NCBI GenBank assembly: GCA_026388495.1
Contig: JAPLJQ010000408.1
Span: 1-64,000, forward strand
Source of the DNA: Deltaproteobacteria bacterium
GTDB taxonomy: Bacteria > Desulfobacterota > Syntrophia > Syntrophales > UBA2185
Length of the DNA stretch: 64,000 nt
Direction: 5' to 3'
Shown here: piece by piece, positions 9,486 to 18,478 of the stretch
How the letters are laid out: every line of letters starts with the position of its first letter
Position numbering within the stretch: the stretch's first letter is position 1
Made by a program: the position numbers and the translations under genes
The notes under the pieces: model-generated
Databases searched by the model: none
What the model saw: only the letters and a program-made list of their open reading frames with translations
What the model was told of the DNA's origin: nothing

Positions 9486-10853
9486 TCATGCCACTGTCCG
9501 GCAGTGAACAACATCATCATAAATCCGTTCCAGTTCGTCAACATAAGAGGAGATCGATTTCGGCTGTCTGGCGTGATCGGACAAATGTTTGACCACTGAT
9601 CGGTCATTGCAGAGCATCCGGATGATATCTGCAAGCCTTTTCACATCCCCTCTTTCAAACCGAAAGCCGTTTTCTCCGTTGGCAATCACCTCATTCATCC
9701 CCTCTGAATCCGTAGCCACGACAGGCACCCGCGCCGCCTGCGCAAAAGAGAGCACTAAGGGACTGTTTTCATACCATAACGATGGAATAATCAACACATC
9801 TAATCGATTAAAAATGTCTCCAATCGAATGATTAGGGAAGGTGCCGCAAAATGCTATACGATGGTCATTTCCGGCTACTGATCGCAAGGTCTTGGCATAT
9901 TCGGGAAACTGCTCAAGTTCGCCGTATATTTTTACCTCCAGAGGCATTTCTGTTGGCAAGGAACGCACCGCTTCGAGCAACACATGGGCGCCCTTATGGG
10001 AGTATAGGGTCCCGATGAAACCGATCCGGAGATGCTTTGCTGTTCCTTTTGTCGAAACGCTCATGATATGGGTGCGGTCGATTCCAAAAGGAACATGCCG
10101 GATTTTCTTTTCTTCCAGGCCATAACGATGCAGCATTTCTCCCATGAATCGGGTGGCCACCAACACCAAGCCTATCCGGTTCATCCGCTTTTCCATGTAC
10201 GCAGGTCTGGAGGCCAGGGCATGTACAAGGGGAACAATGCCCTTCTCAGGCCGGAAGGCAGCGCATTTGACCCATCGTATCAAAACGGCCATCAGTCCGT
10301 TTGGCAACCGATCCAGGATGGATCGGATCCTTTGCCCTTGTGAAATGGCAGCAAGGTGGCGCACGCAATTTACCATTCCCTTGTCAGGGCCCAAACACCG
10401 GGAGTGATCGGGCAGGAGCAATTGATTGGTCGGGCAAATCAGCCAGAAATCCGTCGCCGTAAAAACAGTCGGAATCTTTAATTCATGACAGACATCAATG
10501 GCTGCTGCAGAAAGCCGCTGCAGGTGGTAAAAATGGACCAGATCCGGTTTCAGCTCCTGAATCCGTCTGCGAAAGAAATCTGCAAAGAACAGGTTGTTAT
10601 ATTCCGCTTCCATCGGATTCCGGGGTCGAATCGATGAGGTATTGGAATAAAAAAAACGATCGACGGATATCCCGTCATGTTCGTAGCGGTCAAAGGCATG
10701 AGATGCTGCGACAGCCCCCTTCACAGGATATCCCGTAAAGATACAGACCTCATGCCCGCGCCTGGCTATTTCTTTCGCCGTACTGTATGTGAGGATTTCA
10801 GTACCCGCAGCATAGTCGGGAAGAAACTGATGGGTTGTATAGAGTATTTTCAT
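9486..10853 (-). CDS. Glycosyltransferase family 4 (GT-B)
   Basis: A 455-residue retaining glycosyltransferase. The N-terminal acceptor domain starts with KILYTTHQFLPDYAAGTE. The C-terminal GT4 domain shows IGFIGTLYSHKGAHVLLEAV (about 275-294) and the donor-binding E-x7-E region near ENSPLVLSFAQAARVPVVATD, followed by NGFRFERGD. It adds a sugar to the polysaccharide of the ABC locus. An internal segment (about 185-240) is longer than usual. It follows the GT2-GT4 fusion gene with a 42-base gap. Confidence 0.9.
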   Translation of the reverse strand: MKILYTTHQFLPDYAAGTEILTYSTAKEIARRGHEVCIFTGYPVKGAVAASHAFDRYEHDGISVDRFFYSNTSSIRPRNPMEAEYNNLFFADFFRRRIQELKPDLVHFYHLQRLSAAAIDVCHELKIPTVFTATDFWLICPTNQLLLPDHSRCLGPDKGMVNCVRHLAAISQGQRIRSILDRLPNGLMAVLIRWVKCAAFRPEKGIVPLVHALASRPAYMEKRMNRIGLVLVATRFMGEMLHRYGLEEKKIRHVPFGIDRTHIMSVSTKGTAKHLRIGFIGTLYSHKGAHVLLEAVRSLPTEMPLEVKIYGELEQFPEYAKTLRSVAGNDHRIAFCGTFPNHSIGDIFNRLDVLIIPSLWYENSPLVLSFAQAARVPVVATDSEGMNEVIANGENGFRFERGDVKRLADIIRMLCNDRSVVKHLSDHARQPKSISSYVDELERIYDDVVHCRTVA

Positions 10854-10895
10854 GGGTTTTGCAGCCCATCATTTTGTCCACCCAAGTTGTTGAGC

Positions 10896-13184
10896 TTATG
10901 CAACACCTTGATATTCCAGCCTTTTCAGGAGTTTTTTTCCAATGGCCTTCAGAAACCGGTTATGAATAACGATTCGACCAAGCCAGGTTCGGCTCAAAAG
11001 AATAGCAAACCTTGCAACCGCCTGCACCTCCGGAGGCGTGGTCAGCAACGCAGTATCGGCAGTTGACGAAGGAGGTTTGGTATTCCATAGCCAATCCGCT
11101 GTCTCCCCAAGACGTTTGCATTCAAGCGACAGGGTTGCCAATTCCCGCCCAAAGCCCTGGCTGATCGGATATCGCGGATGGTCAATCCTGAGCTGATGGG
11201 CTTCGTCCAGGAGTGCAAGAAAATTATCAATCATACCCTCCCATGATAATTTTAACGCGGCAAGCGCCTTGCCCTGTTTCGACATCTGTTGCAATTTTGC
11301 AGAATGGGAAAGCAAGCGGCGAATTGCATCCAAATATTCTCGAAGCTCGTTGTCCCCCTGCGGGATCAACACGCCCGCATCCCGGGTCACAATCTCGTCA
11401 TGTCCGCCAACATCGGCCACGACAGGCACGACACCGGCAGCCATTGATTCCAGGAGTGCGATCGAAATGCCCTCATATTGGGAAGGCATCAGGAAAATAT
11501 CCGAGGCGATCAGAATATCAAGCCATCTTTGATGCGGAACCGAGGCCAGCATCTGGACATGGTCAGCCAAATGATACTGGCCCAGCAGGTCTTTCAGTTG
11601 CGCCTTCAGCTCACCATCGCCGATGATGAGCGCCCGGAATATAAGACCCTGATCGCGTGCCGCCCTGAGGATATCCGCCAGCAGGAACGGGCGTTTTTGT
11701 TCACAAATCCGTCCGGCAAAGACAATCAACGGCGTGTCTTCCGGGATATTCAGCTCCGACCGCACCGAGCTTCGCACTTCATCGGGCTGACCGGATTGGG
11801 AAACCCTTACGCCTGTATACATCACCCTGATTCGCCCGCCGTCGGCGCCACGGTTCTTCATCCATCTGGCCAGATGCCTGTTGGTTACAATATTCAACTC
11901 AAGTGCATCCTGATAGCCCACACCGAACCTGGGATGCCCCCCGTTCAACCAGTGAGGTTCCTCGGCATGGCACATGTCAACAAACGCCACCCCCGGCGAG
12001 ACAGCCCTCAGATAGGGCAGGAAGTAGTATCCGATGGTGCTGCCTGTAATGACGACCGTATCGATTTTCCGGGACTGGATCAGGTATGCCAGGAATCGCG
12101 GATAGTCCGACGCATGGAGGATATTCGGCAAGATGAAGATATCGGGCGTAAAGCGACTGAACTGATGCTCCCAGTGGTGATCGGCCGGCAGGGTCGCGCA
12201 GATGGTTATATCATGCCCCTTAGCCGTCAATCCCTCGATCAGGTCAAGATTGACGCGGTCGGCTCCGCCCGTTGTCATCCAGGGGAGGATGAACATGATC
12301 CGTCTCCCCGACGGATTCGCCGACAGAGAATTGGACACAGCGGAATTTGTCTCGATCGTCTCGTATGGCGCCGGATGACGTCGCACAGGCTCCGGGAAGT
12401 GTTTGTCCAGGCCTTCATATTTCCGGTGCATCCTTCTTTCGAATTCCTCGTTGACATTTCCGGACCGCATGATCTTTTCAAAACGACCGTCGCCGCGTTT
12501 ACGATACCATAGCAGAAATTCACGGATCGTGTAGCCCCAGTGCCCCGCTTTTGCCATGGCCAGCCAGAAATCCCAGTCCTCATGGCCAAACCGGATGGAC
12601 TCGTCAAAACCGCCGCAGCCTTCATACGCGGAACGTCGTACCACGGCAAAAGAGGGGCCGCTGTTGGCCTGCAAGTGCGTTTTGCCCCTTTCAAATCCAG
12701 TCGTCCAAAGATATTCCTGATTGCCAAACACGACGCTGCAAGCATTGCAGAAAGCAAACTCCGGGTTGGAATCGAGGAACCAGACACATTTCTCAAGGTA
12801 CGTCGGTTCCACCATGTCGTCGCTGTCCAGGAGGCAAACGTAGCGGCCTGACGTGTTGCGAAAGGCATTGTTGCGCGCTGCGCCGGGCCCGGCATTTTCT
12901 TGTCGGATGACCTTGATGCGCTTGTCTTTTGCTGTTACACCGACAAGTCGCTTTACAGATTCCTCGTCCGTAGAACCATCGTCAACAATCACCCATTCCC
13001 AGTTCTGTAAGGATTGTGCCTGCAGCGATACAAACGTCTCAACAAAGAGTTCCTCCGTGTTGTAGTAAGGGGTAATAACCGACACGTCAATGTGCTCAAA
13101 AACGGAATCTCCCCTCTTGTAATTGCGCGGGAGTGCCCTGCGGCCAGGCAAATCGGAAAAGTCAGGTTCCAGGCAATTGATCAT
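10896..13184 (-). CDS. Two-domain glycosyltransferase, GT2-GT4 fusion
   Basis: A 762-residue protein joining two glycosyltransferases. The N-terminal GT-A domain (about 30-265) has VSVITPYYNTEELF, DDGSTDEES and CLLDSDDMVEP. The C-terminal GT-B GT4 domain (about 292-680) has FILPWMTTGGADRVN, VFAGRICEQKRPFLL and the donor motif SQYEGISIALLESMAAGVVPVV. Such fusions may add two successive residues of a repeat unit. The start at the ATG near 13184 gives a 30-residue lead; an internal start cannot be excluded. The 193-base gap upstream shows no gene. Confidence 0.9.
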   Translation of the reverse strand: MINCLEPDFSDLPGRRALPRNYKRGDSVFEHIDVSVITPYYNTEELFVETFVSLQAQSLQNWEWVIVDDGSTDEESVKRLVGVTAKDKRIKVIRQENAGPGAARNNAFRNTSGRYVCLLDSDDMVEPTYLEKCVWFLDSNPEFAFCNACSVVFGNQEYLWTTGFERGKTHLQANSGPSFAVVRRSAYEGCGGFDESIRFGHEDWDFWLAMAKAGHWGYTIREFLLWYRKRGDGRFEKIMRSGNVNEEFERRMHRKYEGLDKHFPEPVRRHPAPYETIETNSAVSNSLSANPSGRRIMFILPWMTTGGADRVNLDLIEGLTAKGHDITICATLPADHHWEHQFSRFTPDIFILPNILHASDYPRFLAYLIQSRKIDTVVITGSTIGYYFLPYLRAVSPGVAFVDMCHAEEPHWLNGGHPRFGVGYQDALELNIVTNRHLARWMKNRGADGGRIRVMYTGVRVSQSGQPDEVRSSVRSELNIPEDTPLIVFAGRICEQKRPFLLADILRAARDQGLIFRALIIGDGELKAQLKDLLGQYHLADHVQMLASVPHQRWLDILIASDIFLMPSQYEGISIALLESMAAGVVPVVADVGGHDEIVTRDAGVLIPQGDNELREYLDAIRRLLSHSAKLQQMSKQGKALAALKLSWEGMIDNFLALLDEAHQLRIDHPRYPISQGFGRELATLSLECKRLGETADWLWNTKPPSSTADTALLTTPPEVQAVARFAILLSRTWLGRIVIHNRFLKAIGKKLLKRLEYQGVA

Positions 13185-13377
13185 GATAACCTATCCTATG
13201 TTACTATCATTCGGTCGCCACAAACCAGACCCGGGCGCCTGCAAGATGACCTTGGATGGTCACCTTTGGATTTGATGGATTGCGGCTTTGCGCGCAACTG
13301 TAAAAACCATTCCTTATCGAATCCTTTAAGAAATACCTTTTCTCTGTGGGACATTTGAATTCTTCCTTTTGGTCTGA

Positions 13378-14565
13378 TTAGTTAGTTTCCGGATTTGTGC
13401 CCAGCACCACTTTCGGCCGAGACAAGATGCGCTTTTTCGCTAAAGACATGCAGGGCTTCTCGACAAGATGATGGAGCCCCGCAGAAAGCGCTAATGTAAC
13501 GATGACAAACATGATGACCTGCACGGCAACCGGCAACGAAGAGAACCAGGGGGCATGATAACTAAAGTAGAAGATGACCGGCTGATGGACGAGATAAAGC
13601 GCGAAGCTGATCTCGCCCAGATAGACGACCGGCGCACAAGCGACTAAACGACTGATCCTTCCGCGCTCATGGAAAAAGACGACAATCAAGGCAACAAAGG
13701 CGCCGGCCGAGAAACTGGCCTTCATCCAGTTTGATAAAACGATAGATCCTTGAGCCTCTGCGAAGCTTACCGCAATGGACGTCAAAACGACACATGCCGC
13801 AACCAACACAACACAAGCTACCTCCGAGAGGTTGTTTGCAATCGCCATTCGATAACGGGTGACTGCCTCGTATGCGCTGACGCCGATTGTGAACTCAAAA
13901 ATGCGGGCGAGCGGGTTGCATATAGTAAGGACAGCCACGTCGGCATCCGGCTTATAGAGCCATAACCCACAGAGCCATGCGAAAGTCATGAGTGTGCCGA
14001 TAACAACGGGCCGCCAAGGCGAGACAATCGCTTGCCGACTGAGAAACGGAAACATGGCATAAAAGAACATTTCCGCGGAAAGTGACCATGCGGGGCCATT
14101 AAGTGCCCCGAGTCCCTTGGTGTCAGGGCTCCATGCCTGAAACAGGAATGTGGCCGAAACGATTTGCGCAGGCGTGTAGGTTGCGGCAAAATATTTTACC
14201 ACGTCCCAGCCCCCACTCAGGATGATAAGCAGGATAACGGCTATATGGCAGGGCCATAATCGCCAGAACCGCAGCGCCATAAATTTGAAATCGGTCATGC
14301 CTCCCAGCCTCTCCCTATAGGCATGCTGGAGAATGAAACCCGAAAGCACATAGAAGAAGCTCACACCCTGGTGAAGGGGAATCGGCCCGTATGCGTGGGG
14401 CGGCAACCATAGAAGTCCCGGCAAATGGTGCATCACGATTGCTGTTGCCGCGAAAAAACGGAGGCCGGTAAGCGCCGCGATGCGGTCCGGGGAGGCGGGG
14501 GCTGCCGAGACTCTCCAAAATACGAGGCCTCCCATCAATCTTTCTATCCCGTTTGATAACCGCAT
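13378..14565 (-). CDS. Acyltransferase family 3 membrane protein (OafA-like)
   Basis: A 395-residue integral membrane protein with about ten hydrophobic segments and the acyltransferase-3 signature near the N-terminus, ALTGLRFFAATAIVMHHL, including the conserved His pair. A FFYVLSGFIL segment follows. These proteins O-acylate, usually O-acetylate, sugars of surface polysaccharides. It stands between the coiled-coil GT2 and the GT2-GT4 fusion, so the exported glycan of this locus is probably O-acetylated. No extra periplasmic SGNH domain is fused, but a separate SGNH-type protein is encoded at 18479-19513. Confidence 0.88.
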   Translation of the reverse strand: MRLSNGIERLMGGLVFWRVSAAPASPDRIAALTGLRFFAATAIVMHHLPGLLWLPPHAYGPIPLHQGVSFFYVLSGFILQHAYRERLGGMTDFKFMALRFWRLWPCHIAVILLIILSGGWDVVKYFAATYTPAQIVSATFLFQAWSPDTKGLGALNGPAWSLSAEMFFYAMFPFLSRQAIVSPWRPVVIGTLMTFAWLCGLWLYKPDADVAVLTICNPLARIFEFTIGVSAYEAVTRYRMAIANNLSEVACVVLVAACVVLTSIAVSFAEAQGSIVLSNWMKASFSAGAFVALIVVFFHERGRISRLVACAPVVYLGEISFALYLVHQPVIFYFSYHAPWFSSLPVAVQVIMFVIVTLALSAGLHHLVEKPCMSLAKKRILSRPKVVLGTNPETN

Positions 14566-14611
14566 TACTCGTTAGCCCCGGCAATCATCAGGAGAAGCAG
14601 ATTTTCTGTAA

Positions 14612-15874
14612 TCAAAACAATTTCCTTCCGGACAATCTATTGAGCAATCGCACTCCTCTGTGAGATTGAATCTTTTCGAGCCTTTCAGCGAGTTGCCGGG
14701 CATTGCCGTCATTGAGAACGGCAGCGGCTTCCCATGCCGCTCGCTGGGACTCCAGCCAGGCATTGCCGGTCAGCAGGCCTTGCACTTGCGCTTGCAGCGC
14801 GGCGATGGACTGCTCGCGCTCGGCAACAACCTTCTGCCATGCCTCGCATTGCGACGACAGCCAGGCTTTGCCGGTCAGCAGGTCTTGTACATGGGTCTGC
14901 AGATCTTGAACCTGGGCCTGCAGATCTTGAACCTGGGCCTGCAATGCAAAGAAGGTGGTTATGCTAACCCCGGATTGCAGCAATTGTAACAATTGAATCG
15001 TTTGAGGATGATTAAAATCAATAAGATCGTAAAACGCCGGTTGATCTTTCATCAGCGATAAAAAGAGCATCGTTTCCAAAGAAAGATCATGGTTATTTTT
15101 AAGCAATTCTAATATTTCAGAAAAAGGAACATTCGCATTCAACTCTTTCAAATTGTCAACAATCAGCCAATTAACTTCAAATTGAACTTTTAAACCACCC
15201 TCTCTCTCATGAACCGTATTTTCTGGATGCATCCGGTACTTGAGCAGGTCTTCCTTTATAAGATGAATCTGATATCTTCTTGAGAATCTAAGCAGCATAT
15301 CCCAATCATGCGCGTATCTCAAACCTTTAAAGCCGCCGCATTCCTGAAAGCACTTTCGCCTGACAAAAAGGTTCGATGTGGTGATCATTATATTCTTCGC
15401 AAATGCATTGGGATAAAATTTATCTTCATTAAAAAAAAGAAGGGCGCTTCTGTACCAGTCCAGCCAGGCCTTCACTTTCGGTGTAATGCTTTCCTTTACC
15501 GGCGTTCCGCTTTGGTCAATACCTTCAACCATGGACATGACAACCGAATAGCGTGCATTGCTTTCCAGATAATCTAAACACGTCTCCAAGCGTTTCGGCC
15601 CATAGACATCATCAGAATTAAGGATGGAAATATATTCCCCCTGAGCCAGAGAAATCCCCCTGTTTATGGCCGAATGTGCGCCACTGTTCTCTTGGCTGAC
15701 ATATTGAACCCTTTGATCGTGAACTGATAATATTCTCTGCTCGGTGGAATCGGTGGACCCATCATTGATAATAATTATTTCGAAATCCTGATAGCTCTGG
15801 TTTAAGACGCTGTTGATTGCTTCCGTGATATATTTTTCATGATTATATGCGGGTATAATTACACTAATTTTCAT
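14612..15874 (-). CDS. Glycosyltransferase family 2 with C-terminal coiled coil
   Basis: A 420-residue protein. The N-terminal GT-A domain (1 to about 240) has KISVIIPAYNHEKYI, INDGSTDSTEQ and SILNSDDVYGP. The C-terminal part (about 310-400) is a Gln/Ala/Leu heptad coiled coil with repeated LQAQVQDL units and two LLTGxAWLxSQ units, ending near HRGVRLLNRL. The ATG at 15874 was chosen because GGAAAG precedes it; a TTG six codons upstream lies in a hairpin. The coil may dock the enzyme to a partner, as in Wzm/Wzt-type assembly complexes. Confidence 0.88.
   Translation of the reverse strand: MKISVIIPAYNHEKYITEAINSVLNQSYQDFEIIIINDGSTDSTEQRILSVHDQRVQYVSQENSGAHSAINRGISLAQGEYISILNSDDVYGPKRLETCLDYLESNARYSVVMSMVEGIDQSGTPVKESITPKVKAWLDWYRSALLFFNEDKFYPNAFAKNIMITTSNLFVRRKCFQECGGFKGLRYAHDWDMLLRFSRRYQIHLIKEDLLKYRMHPENTVHEREGGLKVQFEVNWLIVDNLKELNANVPFSEILELLKNNHDLSLETMLFLSLMKDQPAFYDLIDFNHPQTIQLLQLLQSGVSITTFFALQAQVQDLQAQVQDLQTHVQDLLTGKAWLSSQCEAWQKVVAEREQSIAALQAQVQGLLTGNAWLESQRAAWEAAAVLNDGNARQLAERLEKIQSHRGVRLLNRLSGRKLF
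14897..14938. repeat. 21-bp tandem duplication inside the GT2 coiled-coil region
   Basis: A 21-base unit beginning CTGCAGATCTTGAAC is repeated exactly at 14897-14917 and 14918-14938, coding seven residues each (one coil heptad). A larger duplication of about 108 bases brackets it: GCCGGTCAGCAGG occurs near 14765 and again near 14873. Recent slippage of the heptad array is likely. Confidence 0.8.
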
Positions 15875-15888
15875 ATACTTTCCATTCT

Positions 15889-15909
15889 GCAATACTCTGA
15901 GAGTATTGC
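15889..15909. other. Perfect hairpin before the coiled-coil GT2 start
   Basis: GCAATACTC (15889-15897), TGA loop, GAGTATTGC (15901-15909): a perfect 9-bp stem ending about 15 nt upstream of the GT2 start and downstream of the SxtJ stop. There is no T tract on the minus strand, so it may be an mRNA processing or stability element rather than a terminator. Confidence 0.5.
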
Positions 15910-15937
15910 GTGGGAAACGTTATGATGTTTATTGTCG

Positions 15938-16303
15938 CTACCATGGATGCTCCAATGAGTTTCTTTCCGGAACACCGGCTTTGTGAAATGTTGATGGAGA
16001 GGATCGGTCGAAGAAGTAATTCCTCATATCTCGGTTAAACAGACGGTAAAGCATCGCAATGGGTGTCAGTAAAAGAAAAAAGATGATTGACAGCAGTATT
16101 TTCGACATGAAGTTGCCGATACGTTCCGATAGCTTCAGCCAAAGCCTCGCAATGAGGTCCGCTAACGGATTTTGCTTGAGAGATATCACGAGAAATCCGA
16201 TCGCAAGCCATAGCAACCACTTCACCTCAAATATGAGGTGGCATAAGATCGCCGCAAGGGATAGGACGAGAAGCGTTCTCAGGACATCTATCTGTTTAAT
16301 CAT
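15938..16303 (-). CDS. SxtJ-family membrane protein
   Basis: A 121-residue protein with an N-terminal pair of hydrophobic segments (about 8-42), a short amphipathic link (NPLADLIARLWLKLSERIGN) and a third hydrophobic segment (about 65-88), ending in a polar tail. The pattern and location match SxtJ-type proteins, which accompany carbamoyltransferases in surface-polysaccharide and saxitoxin-related loci and have no proven function. It follows the DUF5989 gene by 9 bases and probably shares its mRNA with the carbamoyltransferase. Confidence 0.75.
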   Translation of the reverse strand: MIKQIDVLRTLLVLSLAAILCHLIFEVKWLLWLAIGFLVISLKQNPLADLIARLWLKLSERIGNFMSKILLSIIFFLLLTPIAMLYRLFNRDMRNYFFDRSSPSTFHKAGVPERNSLEHPW

Positions 16304-16312
16304 AATGATCCC

Positions 16313-16462
16313 TTAGAAGAGTGTGTAAATAAACGGGGCGACTGCCGATCCGCTCGACATCATAATCAAAACTCCGATAAACAACAGAACGATGATTACC
16401 GGTAAAAGCCACCACTTTTTTCTTTCTTTCATAAAACCCCAAAGATCTTTTAGAAATTCCAT
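16313..16462 (-). CDS. DUF5989 small membrane protein
   Basis: A 49-residue protein starting MEFLKDLWGFMKERKKWW, then one hydrophobic segment (about 19-36) and a SSGSAVAPFIYTLF tail. This matches the DUF5989 family, typically found between a carbamoyltransferase and SxtJ. The ATG at 16462 follows AGGGGTC and lies 8 bases after the carbamoyltransferase stop. Function unknown; it may anchor the carbamoyltransferase at the membrane (inference from gene neighbourhood). Confidence 0.75.
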   Translation of the reverse strand: MEFLKDLWGFMKERKKWWLLPVIIVLLFIGVLIMMSSGSAVAPFIYTLF

Positions 16463-16470
16463 TGTGACCC

Positions 16471-18339
16471 CTAATCGAGCGCGAAGGTTCGCTTCCATTT
16501 ATCCTTATTATTCCATTCAGGCTGCTCTTCCTTGATAAAGAGAATATTGCCAATGACAAGCACATCAATTTCCGTTGCCATGAAACAGGAGAAGGAATCT
16601 TCGGGCGTGCAGACGATCGGTTCACCCCGCACATTAAATGAAGTATTCACGATGACACCGTATCCTGTTTTCTCTTTGAATCTCTTTATAAGCCTGTGGT
16701 ATCGGGGATTGGTATCTTTATGAACAGTCTGAATACGGGCAGAAAAGTCAAGGTGGGTGATTGATTGAACATCACTGCGCGGTGTATACAGTCGGTCGAA
16801 GAGCGGGAGAGCATAATAATCGACAGGCAAAGATTTTCGACGGTTTTCTACCACATCAGCAATAAGAAGCATGTAGGGGGAGTCAGTCTTGAGATCGAAG
16901 AATGATTGGGTATCTTCTGCAATCACGGAAGGAGCGAAAGGACGGAATCCTTCGCGATATTTTATTTTCAGGTTGAGCTTTTGCTGCATTTCTTTATTAC
17001 GAGCATCCCCCAGTATCGAGCGGTTGCCAAGCGCACGAGGCCCCCACTCCATTCGTCCCTGGTGCCATCCGATAACTTTACCGTCATTCAGATGATCCGT
17101 GACGATATCTATCATTTTTTCAAAATCATCGATACGATGGAATATAGCCTTGTATTTTCGGGCCATGAGTTCCGTATCGAGATCACTAAATTCTGGACCT
17201 ATATAGGCGCCCTGCATTGTATCGTGCTGATTATCGGCAGCGGCACGTTCGGCGCCATAATAGTGATGGTATGAGGCAAGCGCCGCTCCGAGCGCCCCTC
17301 CGGCATCGCCGGCCGCCGGCTGTATCCAGATGTTCTCGAAAATCCCCCTTTTCAGCAGGTTCCCGTTGGAAACACTGTTGAGTGCGGAACCGCCCGCAAG
17401 GCAAAGATACTTCGCACCGGTCATCTTTTTTGCGGTAACGGCCATTTTAAAAACGATCTCATCATGCAGGAGCTGTATCGTATACGCAAGATCACAGTGG
17501 TGTTGCTCAATATTGCTTTCAAAACGTCTGGTTTCAAACCCGAAAAGTTCCTTCCATTTCTTTTCGTTGATCATTCTGAGACCCGTTGCATACTGAAAAT
17601 AATCCTGATTCATCCAAATCGAGCCATCGTCTTTGATATCAAGCAAAGAGGAAAGGATTGTTTCACGATATTCTTTGATTTTCGGCGAATTCGGGTTCCC
17701 ATAAGGCGCCATGCCCATTAACTTATATTCACCGGAATTAACCTTAAAGCCGAGAAAATAGGTAAATGCCGAATAAAGCAGCCCCAGCGAGTGGGGAAAT
17801 CTCATTTCTTTAAGGGGCCTGATGACATTGCCCCGGCCATGCATAATGGTCGCAGTCGACCATTCGCCAACACCATCAACGGTGAGGATTGCCGCTTCAT
17901 CAAAGGGTGATGGGAAAAATGCACTGGCCGCGTGACTAATATGATGTTCGGTGAAAAGCAGCTTCAGCTTTGTAACATCAAGCGATGGCTCGATCACTTG
18001 CAGCTCGTCCCTGATGAGCTTTTTTAGGAATAATTTCTCCTTTATCCACACCGGAACGAAAGAGAGGAATTGTTTAAGACCCTTGGGTGCATTCACGTAA
18101 TATGTCTCAAGCAAACGCTCGAACTTGAGCAGCGGCTTATCATAGAAAACCACGGCATCGAGTTCTGCAATCCTGAAACCGCTCTGCATCAGGCAAAACT
18201 TCACCGCTTCGACAGGGAACCTGCTGTCCTGTTTGATTCGGGTAAAACGCTCTTCCTGAGCTGCGGCAACGATGCGGCCATCTTCAATCAACGCAGCGGC
18301 AGAATCATGGTAGAAAGCTGAAATGCCAAGTATTTTCAT
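16471..18339 (-). CDS. Carbamoyltransferase (NodU/CmcH family)
   Basis: A 622-residue two-domain enzyme that makes carbamoyl-adenylate from carbamoyl phosphate and ATP and transfers the carbamoyl group to a hydroxyl. The N-terminal Kae1/HSP70-like domain starts ILGISAFYHDSAAALIEDG and carries a metal-binding FTEHHISHAASAF region (about 128-140). The C-terminal YrdC-like domain shows HQGRMEWGPRALGNRSIL and FRPFAPSV. It probably carbamoylates a sugar of the exported glycan. It leads a small unit with DUF5989 and SxtJ and has its own strong promoter. The ribosome site at the ATG is poor. Confidence 0.93.
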   Translation of the reverse strand: MKILGISAFYHDSAAALIEDGRIVAAAQEERFTRIKQDSRFPVEAVKFCLMQSGFRIAELDAVVFYDKPLLKFERLLETYYVNAPKGLKQFLSFVPVWIKEKLFLKKLIRDELQVIEPSLDVTKLKLLFTEHHISHAASAFFPSPFDEAAILTVDGVGEWSTATIMHGRGNVIRPLKEMRFPHSLGLLYSAFTYFLGFKVNSGEYKLMGMAPYGNPNSPKIKEYRETILSSLLDIKDDGSIWMNQDYFQYATGLRMINEKKWKELFGFETRRFESNIEQHHCDLAYTIQLLHDEIVFKMAVTAKKMTGAKYLCLAGGSALNSVSNGNLLKRGIFENIWIQPAAGDAGGALGAALASYHHYYGAERAAADNQHDTMQGAYIGPEFSDLDTELMARKYKAIFHRIDDFEKMIDIVTDHLNDGKVIGWHQGRMEWGPRALGNRSILGDARNKEMQQKLNLKIKYREGFRPFAPSVIAEDTQSFFDLKTDSPYMLLIADVVENRRKSLPVDYYALPLFDRLYTPRSDVQSITHLDFSARIQTVHKDTNPRYHRLIKRFKEKTGYGVIVNTSFNVRGEPIVCTPEDSFSCFMATEIDVLVIGNILFIKEEQPEWNNKDKWKRTFALD

Positions 18340-18368
18340 ATATTTTGATTAGGAATTCTTTGGTAGGA

Positions 18369-18397
18369 AGTATAGGAGAACCGCCCTTGTATGTCAA
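18369..18397 (-). promoter_or_regulatory. Sigma70 promoter of the carbamoyltransferase unit
   Basis: On the minus strand TTGACA (18392-18397), a 17-base spacer and TATACT (18369-18374). Transcription would start near 18362, giving a leader of about 23 nt. Two 17-base tandem repeats abut the -35 box. Confidence 0.82.
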
Positions 18398-18430
18398 TGA
18401 TTAATCTGGCCACATGATTAATCTGGCCAC
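18397..18430. repeat. Perfect 17-bp tandem direct repeat abutting the -35 box
   Basis: ATGATTAATCTGGCCAC occurs twice without a gap (18397-18413, 18414-18430). The second copy runs into a hairpin, AATCTGG-cca-CCAGATT (18420-18436). The position immediately upstream of a promoter suggests a regulator binding site; a transposon-end scar is the alternative. The rest of the 139-base gap shows no gene. Confidence 0.75.
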
Positions 18431-18478
18431 CAGATTGTGGGGTGTGGCGCTGATCATCGTGGCAGAGATGTGTAACGG

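Noticed and set aside
11478..12512. Plus-strand open frame of 344 codons
   Set aside because: Antisense of the GT2-GT4 fusion gene; His/Arg/Gln-rich and without motifs.
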